Assembly (NCBI GenBank): GCA_963812195.1
Contig: CAWEUI010000005.1
Location: 1 to 64,000 of the forward strand
Direction: 5' to 3'
From: ZC4RG30 sp963812195
GTDB taxonomy: Bacteria > Pseudomonadota > Gammaproteobacteria > Steroidobacterales > Steroidobacteraceae
DNA length: 64,000 nt
Shown: piece by piece, positions 50,312-59,091 of the stretch
Layout of the letters: each line of letters begins with the position of its first letter
Numbering within the stretch: the first letter of the stretch is position 1
Made by a program: the position numbers and the translations under genes
The notes under the pieces: model-generated
Database searches by the model: none
Seen by the model: the letters and a program-made list of their open reading frames with translations, nothing else
Told to the model about the DNA's origin: nothing

Positions 50312-50656
50312 CTACACTTTCGATTTGCCCGTCGATTGGCGCAGCAGCAGCCAGGCCGTAGCGGCCAGGATGGCGAATCCGGCGGTGACCAGCCAGGTCG
50401 CCAGCACCCGATGCGTATCCCAGAACGTGACCAGCAGCGAGAATGCGATGAGCGAGGCGGTACCGCACACCAGAAAAGCCAATACGACGGACAGGATTCG
50501 CACCCGCGACAGGCGCCGCAGCTCCGCGATCCAGACCAGGCGCAGCTCGCCACCGTGGTCGGCCACGATGGCCCACACATCGTCCAGCAACCGCCTCAAT
50601 GCAGCGGCCAGTTTGGACACGCCGTAACTCACGCCTTCATCGATGAGACCAGACAT
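50312..50656 (-). CDS. small membrane protein, phage-holin/YqjE-like family
   Basis: 114 residues with two predicted membrane helices (ILSVVLAFLVCGTASLIAFS and LVTAGFAILAATAWLLL) after an amphipathic N-terminal half. This is the layout of the holin-X/YqjE family (PF07332), which in enterics is encoded beside YqjD. Here too a YqjD-like gene lies 12 bases upstream. The name holin is historical; no phage genes are nearby. Its stop is three bases from the tRNA-Val 3' end on the other strand. Confidence 0.78.
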   Translation of the reverse strand: MSGLIDEGVSYGVSKLAAALRRLLDDVWAIVADHGGELRLVWIAELRRLSRVRILSVVLAFLVCGTASLIAFSLLVTFWDTHRVLATWLVTAGFAILAATAWLLLRQSTGKSKV

Positions 50657-50667
50657 CCTGCCGGCCC

Positions 50668-50958
50668 CTAATCCGACTCGTGCCGCGAGACGATCGCGCC
50701 GAGGATGAAGGCCGCCGCGGCCGCAATGCCGATGGAGCGCCAGGGATTGCTGTGCACGTAGGTGTCGGCGGCCTTGGCGCTGCGCTTGGCGGTGGTCTGC
50801 AACTCCTCGACCTTCTCCCGCGCGCGGGACAGGCCTTGCTTGAGTTGACCGCCGGCTTCGCCGAGATTCTCTACAGTGCTGTTGTTCTTGAAGGAGTCTT
50901 CAAGCTCCCGCACCAGGTTGTGCAGATCGCCAAGTATCCGTTCCGCCGCGCCTTGCAT
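50668..50958 (-). CDS. YqjD/ElaB-family (DUF883) membrane-anchored protein
   Basis: 96 residues: a long charged helix (LHNLVRELEDSFKNNSTVEN, QGLSRAREKVEELQTTAKRS) followed by YVHSNPWRSIGIAAAAAFILG, the conserved DUF883 C-terminal membrane segment with its NPW-x-S/A-G motif. E. coli YqjD and ElaB anchor ribosomes at the inner membrane in stationary phase. Pairing with the YqjE-like gene is conserved. The ATG at 50958 has AGGAG in good position; a GTG three codons upstream is also open. Confidence 0.85.
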   Translation of the reverse strand: MQGAAERILGDLHNLVRELEDSFKNNSTVENLGEAGGQLKQGLSRAREKVEELQTTAKRSAKAADTYVHSNPWRSIGIAAAAAFILGAIVSRHESD

Positions 50959-51035
50959 GGACTTCACTCCTGTTGGTGCCCAAGCAAGCGTGGCGGAAGC
51001 GGACCCTGGCGAACATGCGTAGTTTCCGCAATTGC

Positions 51036-52932
51036 TCAGTCGCCGAGCACCACGAACACCTTGGTTGCGGTGAAGGTGCCGGCGACGCCGTCGTAGTTGC
51101 CGCTGGCATACAGACTCGTCATCGCCGTGGTGCCGTCGAGGTCGGTATTCAGCGCCGCCACGAAGTCCGCGAAGGTGCTGAAGTTGTCCACCATGTGGCT
51201 GCTCCGGTGCGCGATGGCCAGCACAAGCGTGCCATCGGTTGCCGGGACCAGCTGCAGGCCGGCCAGGTTGCCCACCTTGATGAAAGCCCGGCCCAGCGAG
51301 ATCCCGCCCAGCGGCATGGCCGCCAGATCCACCGTGAGCGCCGTATCGGCGGTGGTGCTGAACGGCGCCGTATCACCATCCCGGCCCCAGTTCAGCGCCA
51401 GCCCCGCCCTGCTATCCGTGAAATCCAGGTAGGACTCGGCCGTGAAGTCCGGGTGGGCCGAGCCGAACGGCGTCACGAAGCCATACAGCTTGGTGAAGGT
51501 GCCCGGCAACAGCGTGGTCACGTCCAGCGAGCCCGTGTCCACCTGGTAGTTGGCCGGATCGGCGTCCTGGTCGGCAGCAGTGCCCGTGCCGGTGAAGTCG
51601 AAGCGCGACGGATCGCGGCCGTCGATGGCCTGCAGGTTCATGGCCAACCCACCGGCCATGCTCGAGATGACCGATCCGGACACCCGCGTGTAGTTCAGGC
51701 GCACACGGCCGGCCGTGGCATCGATCGTGGCATTGCCCTGCGCATCCCGCGTGAGGTTGCCGAACACTTCCAGATGCTGCCCGACCGAGATGTCGGCAAT
51801 GGTCATGGTGCCCGAGTCCTGCCCGTCACGCGTCACCAGGGTGGCGTCACCGACGTTCACGGTGACCGGGCCCATCTCGAAGCGATCGTGGTGGTCACCC
51901 TTGCGGTGCTCGATGGACGAACCGGCCACGGTCAGCGTATCCCCGGAGCGCGACAGCACGGTACCGGACATGTAATCCATCCGCAGATCCTCGGCGCTGG
52001 TGGCGGCCAGCACGCGCTGCGCCACGAAGCTGCCGTCGGCGGGGTCGATACCGCCGAAGGCGATCGTGATCGGGTTGTTGGTCAACGTGGACAACTGCGA
52101 CAACCCGTCTGCGCCGTTGTAGACCATGCCGTTGATTTCGAAGCGGGTGGCGCTGGTCGTCGTGATGACCATCTGGCCGTTGGAGGTCGGAGTCCTCATG
52201 GAAAGGATGCACGTCAATGGTGTAGGTGCTGCCAGCCGTATCCACGCTGCTCAGGCGGCCACGGGCGCGCACCTGGCTGCGCTGCACCGGCTGTACCGTC
52301 GCGACGATGAGCGGGCTCACCGTCACCGTGCCCGCCGCGAGATCCACTGTATTGGAGGCCGCGAGGTTCAGGTCGAAGGCCAGATGCGAAACGCTCTTGC
52401 GCCTGATCCTGAAGTGGTTGCGGTTGTCCAGCTGCACCGTCATCTGAACGGCGCCCAGCGCGTTGCCCTGGGCGTCGACGGGCGCGACCTGCACGCCATG
52501 CGGGGTGGTGCCGGCCCCTGTGACAGTGCCGTCATCGACCACGATGTCAGCGTTGGTGAAGTCCACGCCCAGCGTGGCCGAAACATAGTCGCCCACCGGA
52601 ATCTGACCGGCGCTCAGAACCTCGGAAAGATCCACGAGCTGCGTGAAGTCGATGCGCGAGGTGGCCGGCAAGGTCTGCACGACCGTCCCGTTGGCGGTCT
52701 TCAGCGTGAGCGAGGTGACGTCAACCGTGTAGCTCAGGAAGTCGCCGGCAGCATCGGTGATGGTCAGCAGCGCCGTGCCGCAGTCGCTGCAGGAACTGGG
52801 CTGGACGGTGCCGGTCGCGGCCGAGCCGCCACCGCAGGCGGCGACCACCGAGACCGCGAGGCCGAGCAATGCCAGGCGCAGCCTGGAGAACAATCCTGTG
52901 GATTCAGGTTCGGGCGCGTTCGCGTTTGACAT
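51036..52932 (-). CDS. DUF4382/DUF5666-like lipoprotein (one frameshift)
   Basis: About 632 codons. The N-terminus has a lipobox, LAVSVVAACGGGS, so it is a lipoprotein. Its first domain resembles DUF4382 (LLTITDAAGDFLSYTVDVTSLTL, SRIDFTQLVDLSEVL, VGDYVSATLGVDF). The frame breaks near 52195, where one extra base separates HPFHE from TPTSNGQMV. The second part is a repeated beta-rich region (SGTVLSRSGDTLTVAG, IADISVGQHLEVFGNL) like DUF5666 OB-fold repeats. The C-terminus is VFVVLGD. Surface or outer-membrane location is likely. Function unknown. Confidence 0.82.
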
Positions 52933-53020
52933 GGCGGTTCCTCGTGAGAGTTGTACTTCTGCTCAAGGAACGCGACTGTGCACCTCCGGTTGACACGAAA
53001 GGGAGTCTCCAGACGGCGAC

Positions 53021-53042
53021 AGGCCGCGCTAAAGCGCGGCCT
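53021..53042. terminator. perfect GC-rich inverted repeat, likely terminator of the MFS gene
   Basis: AGGCCGCGCT (53021-53030) and AGCGCGGCCT (53033-53042) form a ten-base perfect stem with a two- to four-base loop, between the end of the MFS gene (53091) and the start of the lipoprotein gene (52932), both leftward. It is well placed to end the MFS transcript, although no T-tract follows. Confidence 0.5.
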
Positions 53043-53090
53043 GCGACGTTAAGAGTGTTTAATCCGGCCGATGCCGGCAAACGCGACTGC

Positions 53091-54449
53091 CTATGCCTTG
53101 TTGCGTGGAATATGTGTGGGAATCATGAAGAAGCTCACCACGGTGACGAGGCAGAACCCGGCCACGACCAGGAAGAACTTGTTGATGCCGGGCACGGGCT
53201 GCATCGCGAAGTACGCACCGGGCACGCTCGCACTGAGCACCCCACCCAGCCGCGAGAAGGTCTGCGCCATGCCGATGGCGGCACCACGGATCTCGATCGG
53301 GTAGGCATTCGCGCTGACCGCATAGAGATAGGCCTGCATGCCGTTCATGGCCGTGCCGGCAATCAGACACAGGATCAACAGCTGCGTACTGGAGGGTCCG
53401 CCGGACTGCACCAGCAGCGTGCCGATGAACACGCTGGCCACCGCGCCCACGAACACCACGGCGGAGCCGACGATGCGCGACCCCCAAAGGCCCATCAGGA
53501 AAGCGCCACCGATGGCACCGATCGCACCACCCACACTGAAGAACCGCAGGCCCAGGTTGGCGACCGACTCGCTCTGATGCGCGAAGTCCAGCAGCGTCGG
53601 CAGGTAGTTGGTGTAGATGTACAGCACCAGGGTGTTGAACGCGAACGCCACCCAGAGGAGCAGCGTCGTGCGCCAGTAGTGCTGGTTCCAGATGGTGGAG
53701 AACCAGTTGCTGGAGGTCTTGGCCATTTCAGTGGTAACAAACTGCTCGGTGCCATCGAAGCGCTTCTCACCCACCAGCCGGTTGAGCGCCTTGGCCAGCC
53801 GGCCATGCTCCTTGGGGCGCAACGCCTGGTACTTGGGCGACTCGGGCAGCCAGTACCCGAAGAGCAGCACCAGCACCAGCGGCACCACGGCACCGACCAG
53901 GAACATCGAGCGCCAGCCATAGCTCGGAATCAACCACGAGGCGATGAAGCCGGTCAGGAATCCGCCGAGCGGCACCGCAATGATCACGCAGGCCACCACG
54001 ACACTGCGCACGCGCTTGGGCGCCCACTCCGAGATCAGCGAGGTGGCCAGCGGCGTGATGCCGCCGAGGCCCAGGCCGGTCACGAAGCGGAAGGTGGTCA
54101 GGGTGGTGACGCTCTGCGCATAGAAGCAGAGCACGGAACCGAAGAACAGGAACGCAAGGCAGGTGAAGTAGGCCAACTTGCGGCCCACCCGGTCTCCCAG
54201 CCAGCCAAGCGCGACGGAACCGGCCGCCATGCCCAGCATGCCCGCCGTGTTGATCGGCGTGAGCTCCGGCCGCGAAATACCCCAGTCGTGCACCAGGTGG
54301 GGACCGATGTACCCCATGGTGAACAGGTCGAACCCGTCGGTGAGCATGATGATGACCATCATCACGGCGATACCGAACGGCATCCATAGGAAGTTGGCCG
54401 AGTCGATGATCGCGCCGACGTCCACGACCTTCTTGTTGTTCTCGCTCAT
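53091..54449 (-). CDS. MFS transporter, aromatic acid:H+ symporter (AAHS) family
   Basis: 452 residues with 12 predicted membrane helices. The first helix carries MLTDGFDLFTMGYIGPHL, the DGxD motif of AAHS transporters (PcaK, BenK, VanK), and the loop after helix 2 has LGWLGDRVGRKLAYF (the MFS D-R-x-G-R-K motif). The second half has LWGSRIVGSAV and YPIEIRGAAIGMAQTFSRLGG. Relatives import hydroxybenzoates, vanillate and other aromatic acids with protons. An amidohydrolase_2 gene 2.9 kb away is compatible with an aromatic catabolic role, but no ring-cleavage gene is in the window. Substrate unknown. Confidence 0.9.
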   Translation of the reverse strand: MSENNKKVVDVGAIIDSANFLWMPFGIAVMMVIIMLTDGFDLFTMGYIGPHLVHDWGISRPELTPINTAGMLGMAAGSVALGWLGDRVGRKLAYFTCLAFLFFGSVLCFYAQSVTTLTTFRFVTGLGLGGITPLATSLISEWAPKRVRSVVVACVIIAVPLGGFLTGFIASWLIPSYGWRSMFLVGAVVPLVLVLLFGYWLPESPKYQALRPKEHGRLAKALNRLVGEKRFDGTEQFVTTEMAKTSSNWFSTIWNQHYWRTTLLLWVAFAFNTLVLYIYTNYLPTLLDFAHQSESVANLGLRFFSVGGAIGAIGGAFLMGLWGSRIVGSAVVFVGAVASVFIGTLLVQSGGPSSTQLLILCLIAGTAMNGMQAYLYAVSANAYPIEIRGAAIGMAQTFSRLGGVLSASVPGAYFAMQPVPGINKFFLVVAGFCLVTVVSFFMIPTHIPRNKA

Positions 54450-54546
54450 GCTTGCAAGCCCCGCCCTGTCTGTTTGTTGTAGGGTCCGCGGACTTTACGC
54501 GAAAAAGCCGGCTGGAACAGCCCCGGTGGAGCGGCGTATCGCGGCT

Positions 54547-56055
54547 CTAGGGCACGTGAGGCACGATCGCACGGATCTGCGGAACCGTGCCCGGCTTGAA
54601 TTTCGCGGTGAGGTTCTCGGCATGGGCGCCGAGAGACTTCAGTAGCGCGACCGTATCGGTGTGGGGCACCGGAGCCAGCGCGTTGAACTCTTTCGGAAAG
54701 CGTCCCATCGCGAAATCAATGGGTGATAGCCCGTCCGTATCGATCACGTCGAGTTTGGCGCCATCGGCGACGAGGCGCTTGACCAGCCGGTTCCAGCCGT
54801 TGGCCGCGGCCGCATGCAGCGCCGTGCGATTCGCGGCGGTGGTCACCTTCAGGTCCGCATCGGCGATGGACAGCACCGTGCGCGCATTGACGTCCGCGCC
54901 CGCCGCATGCAGCAGGTCGTAGCACGCCAGCGCATCGTCCTCGGTGCGATAGGCGCCGCGCGTGGGATCGTGAATCATGCCGGCGCCGGCGGCGGCCATC
55001 AAAGGCGTGACACCCTGCGAATTGGCCAGGTTCGGCAATGCGCCGTGCTCCAGCAGCAGCTTGACCATGGGCACATCGCCGGCCTTCGCGGCGCGCAGCA
55101 GCGGTGTCGTTCCCCATACGATCATCGGATCGCGGTAGCGGTCGTTCGGGATGTTGCGATAGCGCGGCCGCAGCTTGAGCTGGGCGTTGGGATTGGCGCC
55201 ATGCTCGAGCAGCAGCTTCGCGATCTGCTGGCCGTTGGCGAAGTCCATCGTGGGCAGCTCCACACGCCGCCCCACCGGCGGCGTGTTCATGTCCACCGCC
55301 ACGTACAGCGGTGTCTGCCCGTAGATATCCCACAGGTTCACGTCGGCGCCGGCCTCGATGAGGAATTTCGCGGCGTCCCAGTGATAGTTCAGCAGCGCCA
55401 TGATCAGCGCCGTGGTCTGGTCCGGGTCCGGCAGGTCGATATCCGCGCCATGCGCGAGCAGCACCTTCATGCACTGGATGCAGCCCTCGCGCGCCGCGAA
55501 CAGCAGCGGCGTGAGTCCGCCCCGGTACATGTCCTTGGGGCGCCCCTCGGCCGTGACGCGGCGTTGCCAGTCGCGCACGGTGGAGCGCTCGTTGACCAGC
55601 GCGCCGTGCTTGAGCAGCAGCTCCAGCATCTGCGGCTGGCTCTGCGCGGCGGCCCACATCAACGCCGTCTGCCCGCCCCAGTGCTCGTGCGCACGGACAT
55701 CGGCGCCGTGTTTGATCAGCAGTTCGGCGGCCTCGACATTGCCGGTACGCGCCACGGCCATCAACGCGGTCTGACCTTCGTCGGTGGGGGAATTCGCGTC
55801 AACACCTGCGTCCAGCAACTCGCGGATGATGGGCGCATCACCACGCGCGGCCGCCAGCATCATGGGCGTGGCGCCGAACAGATTGCCAGCGTCGGGATCA
55901 GCGCCTGCGGCGAGCAGGCGCTTTACTTGCGCTACATTGCCGGCGTAGACCGCCTGCTGCAGCGGGGTAGTACCATCCGGCGGGGCTTCCTGCCCGGCCA
56001 TTGCAGCGCCGGCAAGCGCTGCAGTGACGATCAGGCAGGCCAGCACCCGTCGCAC
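54547..56055 (-). CDS. exported ankyrin-repeat protein (paralogue of 31943-33598)
   Basis: 502 residues: signal peptide (RRVLACLIVTAALAGAAMAG), then about ten ankyrin repeats (GTTPLQQAVYAGNVAQVKRLL, GQTALMAVARTGNVEAAELL, GVTPLMAAAGAG). It shares long stretches with the other ankyrin protein, including RGGLTPLLFAAREGC, DPDQTTALIMALLN, WDIYGQTPLYVAVDMNT and the CxxC-like CIQCMKVLL, so the two are paralogues rather than chance repeats. The GTG at 56055 overlaps the stop of the SnoaL-like gene by one base (TAGTG), indicating coupling. No DUF1592 or DUF1552 gene accompanies this copy. Confidence 0.88.
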   Translation of the reverse strand: MRRVLACLIVTAALAGAAMAGQEAPPDGTTPLQQAVYAGNVAQVKRLLAAGADPDAGNLFGATPMMLAAARGDAPIIRELLDAGVDANSPTDEGQTALMAVARTGNVEAAELLIKHGADVRAHEHWGGQTALMWAAAQSQPQMLELLLKHGALVNERSTVRDWQRRVTAEGRPKDMYRGGLTPLLFAAREGCIQCMKVLLAHGADIDLPDPDQTTALIMALLNYHWDAAKFLIEAGADVNLWDIYGQTPLYVAVDMNTPPVGRRVELPTMDFANGQQIAKLLLEHGANPNAQLKLRPRYRNIPNDRYRDPMIVWGTTPLLRAAKAGDVPMVKLLLEHGALPNLANSQGVTPLMAAAGAGMIHDPTRGAYRTEDDALACYDLLHAAGADVNARTVLSIADADLKVTTAANRTALHAAAANGWNRLVKRLVADGAKLDVIDTDGLSPIDFAMGRFPKEFNALAPVPHTDTVALLKSLGAHAENLTAKFKPGTVPQIRAIVPHVP

Positions 56056-56591
56056 TACTTCCCTGCGGCTACCGGCGGCAGCGTGGCCGGATCCCAGTGC
56101 TCGTCGGCCTTGCCGTCAACGAAGCGCCACATGTCGAACCAGGTGCTGGTGTAAGTCTGGCCCGGCTTTCCCGGTACCGGATAGGTGCGCGGGGTCACCA
56201 CAGTCACGTAGTCGCCGGTGGCGAGCACCGCCACGACCTTGGTCTTCGCAAACTTCGCCGGACACGGGATGGTCGGTTTGCGCTTGAGCACGCCAATGAA
56301 GAAATCCTTCACGCCCTGCAATCCCGACTTGGCCTGCGGGTTGTGCTGGATGTACTTGTCGGTGAGCCAGTTGCCCGCATCCGCCCAGTGGTTGCACTCC
56401 AGCAGCTCCTTCTGGATGTGGTAGGCCGACTGCATGTTGCGGTCCAGCTGCGGATCCGTGCTGTGGAACAGCGCATCCGGATCCGCCGCGCCCACCACCG
56501 GTTCGGCCAGCGACTGCGCATGCAATGCAGGCATTGCGACCACGGCCAGCAGCGCAGTGGCTGCCAGCGACCAGAGATTCTTCGTCTTCAT
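56055..56591 (-). CDS. exported SnoaL/NTF2-like protein
   Basis: 178 residues. A signal peptide (MKTKNLWSLAATALLAVVAM, cleavage near LHA-QSL) is followed by an NTF2-like fold: LDRNMQSAYHIQKELLECNH, WLTDKYIQHNPQAKSGLQGV and the C-terminal FDMWRFVDGKADEHWDPATLPP. The YIQHNP and DEHWD motifs are typical of SnoaL-like polyketide-cyclase/lyase relatives of unknown function that are exported. It lies between the NAD(P)-binding gene and the ankyrin gene and is coupled to the latter. Confidence 0.85.
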   Translation of the reverse strand: MKTKNLWSLAATALLAVVAMPALHAQSLAEPVVGAADPDALFHSTDPQLDRNMQSAYHIQKELLECNHWADAGNWLTDKYIQHNPQAKSGLQGVKDFFIGVLKRKPTIPCPAKFAKTKVVAVLATGDYVTVVTPRTYPVPGKPGQTYTSTWFDMWRFVDGKADEHWDPATLPPVAAGK

Positions 56592-56611
56592 GTGAGTCTT
56601 CTCCCCTGAGT

Positions 56612-57340
56612 TCAGTATCCAGCAGTGAAATGCTTGTTGATGAATTGCGGCTTTTCGATTTCGTCGAGCATCGCCGCAGCATAGTCCTCGTACGAAATCG
56701 CGCTCTTGCCGTTGGCATCCACGATCAGGTGGTCACCGCCGAAACGGTACTTGCCCGTGCGCTGTCCCGGGCGGAAGGCGCCGTTGGGGCTGAAAAACGA
56801 CCACTTCACGTCCTTCACTTCGGCCTTCAGCCAGTCCACGGAATCGACCGATGACGACACCTCGCCGTTCGGCCTCGATGGACGCGTATCGATGATGCGC
56901 TTGCCGTCCGCGTTGTAGAGGCTGCTGCCACCACCCACCACCATCAGGCGCGTCTTCTTGGCTCCAGTCTGGGCCCTGAGCGCCGCCACTTCGGCCTTGA
57001 CCACGCGCAACGCGAAATCCACCGTGGGCGCAGGCCGCACGACGATCGAGGACACCAGCACATCCGCGCCGGCGATGTTCTTCAGCACGTCCTGCTGATC
57101 GAACACGTCGCCGGCGATCACCTTGACGCCCGGCGGCGCGAGCTCGGGCCTGGGGTTCTTGTCCACCACCAGCACGTGGTGACCGCGCGCGGCGGCTTCA
57201 TTGACGATGCGGCTGCCGACATTGCCGCTGCCGCCATACACGACGATGGTGAGGGGTTTCTCGGCCCTGGTCTGCGCCAGCGCCGGGCCACACGTGGCCA
57301 GCACGCCCAGCGCCAGGGAAATCAGCAGTTGCCGCTTCAT
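56612..57340 (-). CDS. NAD(P)-binding SDR/NmrA-like protein with a signal peptide
   Basis: 242 residues. An N-terminal signal (MKRQLLISLALGVLATCGPA, cleavage near LAQ-TRA) precedes a Rossmann fold, IVVYGGSGNVGSRIVNEAAARGHHVLVVDKN, with GxxGxxG and an acidic-to-Lys end strand. Later parts have VLVSSIVVRPAPTVDF, LMVVGGGSSLYNADGKR and SYEDYAAAMLDEIEKPQFIN. A dinucleotide-binding reductase or epimerase-like protein in the periplasm would be unusual, because NAD(P) is scarce there. It lies 20 bases before the SnoaL-like gene, in the same direction. Confidence 0.83.
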   Translation of the reverse strand: MKRQLLISLALGVLATCGPALAQTRAEKPLTIVVYGGSGNVGSRIVNEAAARGHHVLVVDKNPRPELAPPGVKVIAGDVFDQQDVLKNIAGADVLVSSIVVRPAPTVDFALRVVKAEVAALRAQTGAKKTRLMVVGGGSSLYNADGKRIIDTRPSRPNGEVSSSVDSVDWLKAEVKDVKWSFFSPNGAFRPGQRTGKYRFGGDHLIVDANGKSAISYEDYAAAMLDEIEKPQFINKHFTAGY

Positions 57341-57362
57341 CGCTACCCCCGTGAATGAACGT

Positions 57363-58232
57363 TCAGGCTGCTTTCGCGAGCCCCAGCGCCTGGATGGCGT
57401 TCTCCTTCATGATGAGCGGCTTGACCTCGGGACGGAAGCCCGCCGACTCGTAGTCCTTCATCCACCGCTCCGGCGTGATCAGCGGATAGTCCGTGCCGAA
57501 CAGCATCTTGCGCTTCAACTGCGTGTTCGCATAGTGAACCAGCTGCGGCGGGAAGTACTTGGGCGACCAGCCGGACAGGTCGATGTACACATTCGGCTTG
57601 TGCAGGCACACCGACAGGGCCTCGTCCTGCCACGGCCAGGACGGGTGCGCGATGATGATGGTCATGTCGGGGAAGTCCGCCGCCACGTCATCCAGGTGCA
57701 TCGGGTTGGAGTACTTCAGGCGCAGCCCGCCGCCGCCGCGCAGCCCGGTACCCATGCCCGAGTGGCCGCTGTGGAAGATCACCGGCATCTTCGCCTCGGC
57801 CATGGCCTCGTACATCGGGTAGGCCATCCGGTCGTTCGGGAAGAAGCCCTGGCAGGTGGGGTGGAACTTGAAGCCACCCACGCCCTGGTCGATCAGCCGC
57901 CGCACCTCGCGCAGGCCCATCTTGCCCTTGTGCGGGTCCACGCTGCCGAAGGCAATCATCATGTCGCTGTTGGCCTTGGCCGCCTCCAGCACTTCCTCGT
58001 TCGGAATGCGGCGCCGGCCGATCTCGAACTCGGTATCCACCGTGAACATCACCAGGCCGATCTTCTGGGAGCGGTAGAACTCCACGGTCTCGGGGATGGT
58101 CGGCGGGTTGCCCGATTTGAAATATTTCTTTTTCTGCTCCTCGATGTCCTGGGCGAAGTCATCGTCCGGCTGGCGGCAGGAGGTTTCGGCGTGGGTGTGG
58201 ACGTCGATGGCGATCAGGTCTGCGGTTTTCAT
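57363..58232 (-). CDS. amidohydrolase_2 family metallo-hydrolase/decarboxylase
   Basis: 289 residues. DLIAIDVHTHAE carries the HxH metal motif; GGFKFHPTCQGFFPND, PVIFHSGHSGMG, IIIAHPSWPWQDEAL and KMLFGTDYPLITPERWM give the remaining ligands (His, His, Asp). The family (ACMSD-like) includes gamma-resorcylate decarboxylase and 4-oxalomesaconate hydratase. The frame begins at ATG 58232; there is no signal peptide. It precedes the NAD(P)-binding gene by 22 bases and so heads the amidohydrolase-SDR-SnoaL-ankyrin run. An aromatic-acid or lactone substrate is a guess. Confidence 0.88.
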   Translation of the reverse strand: MKTADLIAIDVHTHAETSCRQPDDDFAQDIEEQKKKYFKSGNPPTIPETVEFYRSQKIGLVMFTVDTEFEIGRRRIPNEEVLEAAKANSDMMIAFGSVDPHKGKMGLREVRRLIDQGVGGFKFHPTCQGFFPNDRMAYPMYEAMAEAKMPVIFHSGHSGMGTGLRGGGGLRLKYSNPMHLDDVAADFPDMTIIIAHPSWPWQDEALSVCLHKPNVYIDLSGWSPKYFPPQLVHYANTQLKRKMLFGTDYPLITPERWMKDYESAGFRPEVKPLIMKENAIQALGLAKAA

Positions 58233-58271
58233 GGGCGCCGATTATCCCACAGGCACCCCGCCCCCGGGCAA

Positions 58272-59069
58272 TCAGCGCGACTGCAGGTTGCCGATCACCG
58301 CCTCGTCCACGTAGGACTCGGTATCCAGCACCAGGCGCTCCTGGCGCAGCTGCAGCTCGTGGATCACGAACATCAGCACGATGCTGACGATCAGCGCCAC
58401 GAACGTGGAGTTGAAGGCGATCCCCAGACCGGTGGTCACCGAGCTGGTATCCCCCCGCAGGGCCAGCTGCGCGCCCGCCAGGGCGTTGCCGATGCCGCGC
58501 ACCGTGCCCACGAAGCCGATGGCCGGGATCGCCCACACGCAGAAGCGGATCAGGGCCAGCTCGGCATCCAGCCGCGCGGCCTCGGATTCGCAGTAATCGT
58601 GCACGCTGTCGGCCGCGTCCTGCACATTGGCGGTCTCCCCGAAGCGCTTCAGCGCCCGCCGCACCGTACGCGCCGGGATCAGCTCGCGCCGCGCCGCGGG
58701 CAGCTCGTCCAGCTTGTGGGAGTACTCGCGCACGTCGCCGGGCAGGATGCGGTAGCCCGGCGGCACGGACAGCAGGCCGGCATCGAGCTGGCGCCGATGG
58801 GCGCTGACCAGGCGCCCTTTCAGCGCCGCCAGCCCCAGCGCCCAGATCCCCAGGATGATGGCCACTTCCTGCTCCGGGTCCTTGACGACCAGCCACAGCG
58901 AACGTCGCGGCTTGTAGGCGGGGTCGGCGGCCTGCAGGGCCTGCTGGCGATCCTGCCAGCCCGCCGCGTGCGGCCGCACGTAGAACGTCCAGGCCACGTG
59001 AATGAGGATGGCCACGACCAGCAGCAGGCCGAAGCTCTGGATGCGATCCCGGGCGTACTGCTCCTTCAT
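58272..59069 (-). CDS. MotA/TolQ/ExbB proton-channel family protein
   Basis: 265 residues with a membrane helix near the N-terminus (SFGLLLVVAILIHVAWTFYV), a second at EVAIILGIWALGLAAL, and the conserved C-terminal pair around CVWAIPAIGFVGTVRGIGNAL and TTGLGIAFNSTFVALIVSIV, the MotA/TolQ/ExbB signature with the ion-path Pro and Thr. It likely works with an ExbD/TolR-like partner, but none is encoded next to it. The gene lies 22 bases after the UDP-glucose dehydrogenase gene on the same strand. Confidence 0.82.
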   Translation of the reverse strand: MKEQYARDRIQSFGLLLVVAILIHVAWTFYVRPHAAGWQDRQQALQAADPAYKPRRSLWLVVKDPEQEVAIILGIWALGLAALKGRLVSAHRRQLDAGLLSVPPGYRILPGDVREYSHKLDELPAARRELIPARTVRRALKRFGETANVQDAADSVHDYCESEAARLDAELALIRFCVWAIPAIGFVGTVRGIGNALAGAQLALRGDTSSVTTGLGIAFNSTFVALIVSIVLMFVIHELQLRQERLVLDTESYVDEAVIGNLQSR

Positions 59070-59091
59070 GGGGCGGCCATTCTAGCCCCCG

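Noticed and set aside
50312..50656. Prophage, because of the phage-holin family name and nearby tRNA
   Set aside because: No integrase, capsid or lysis genes; the family is chromosomal YqjE-like.
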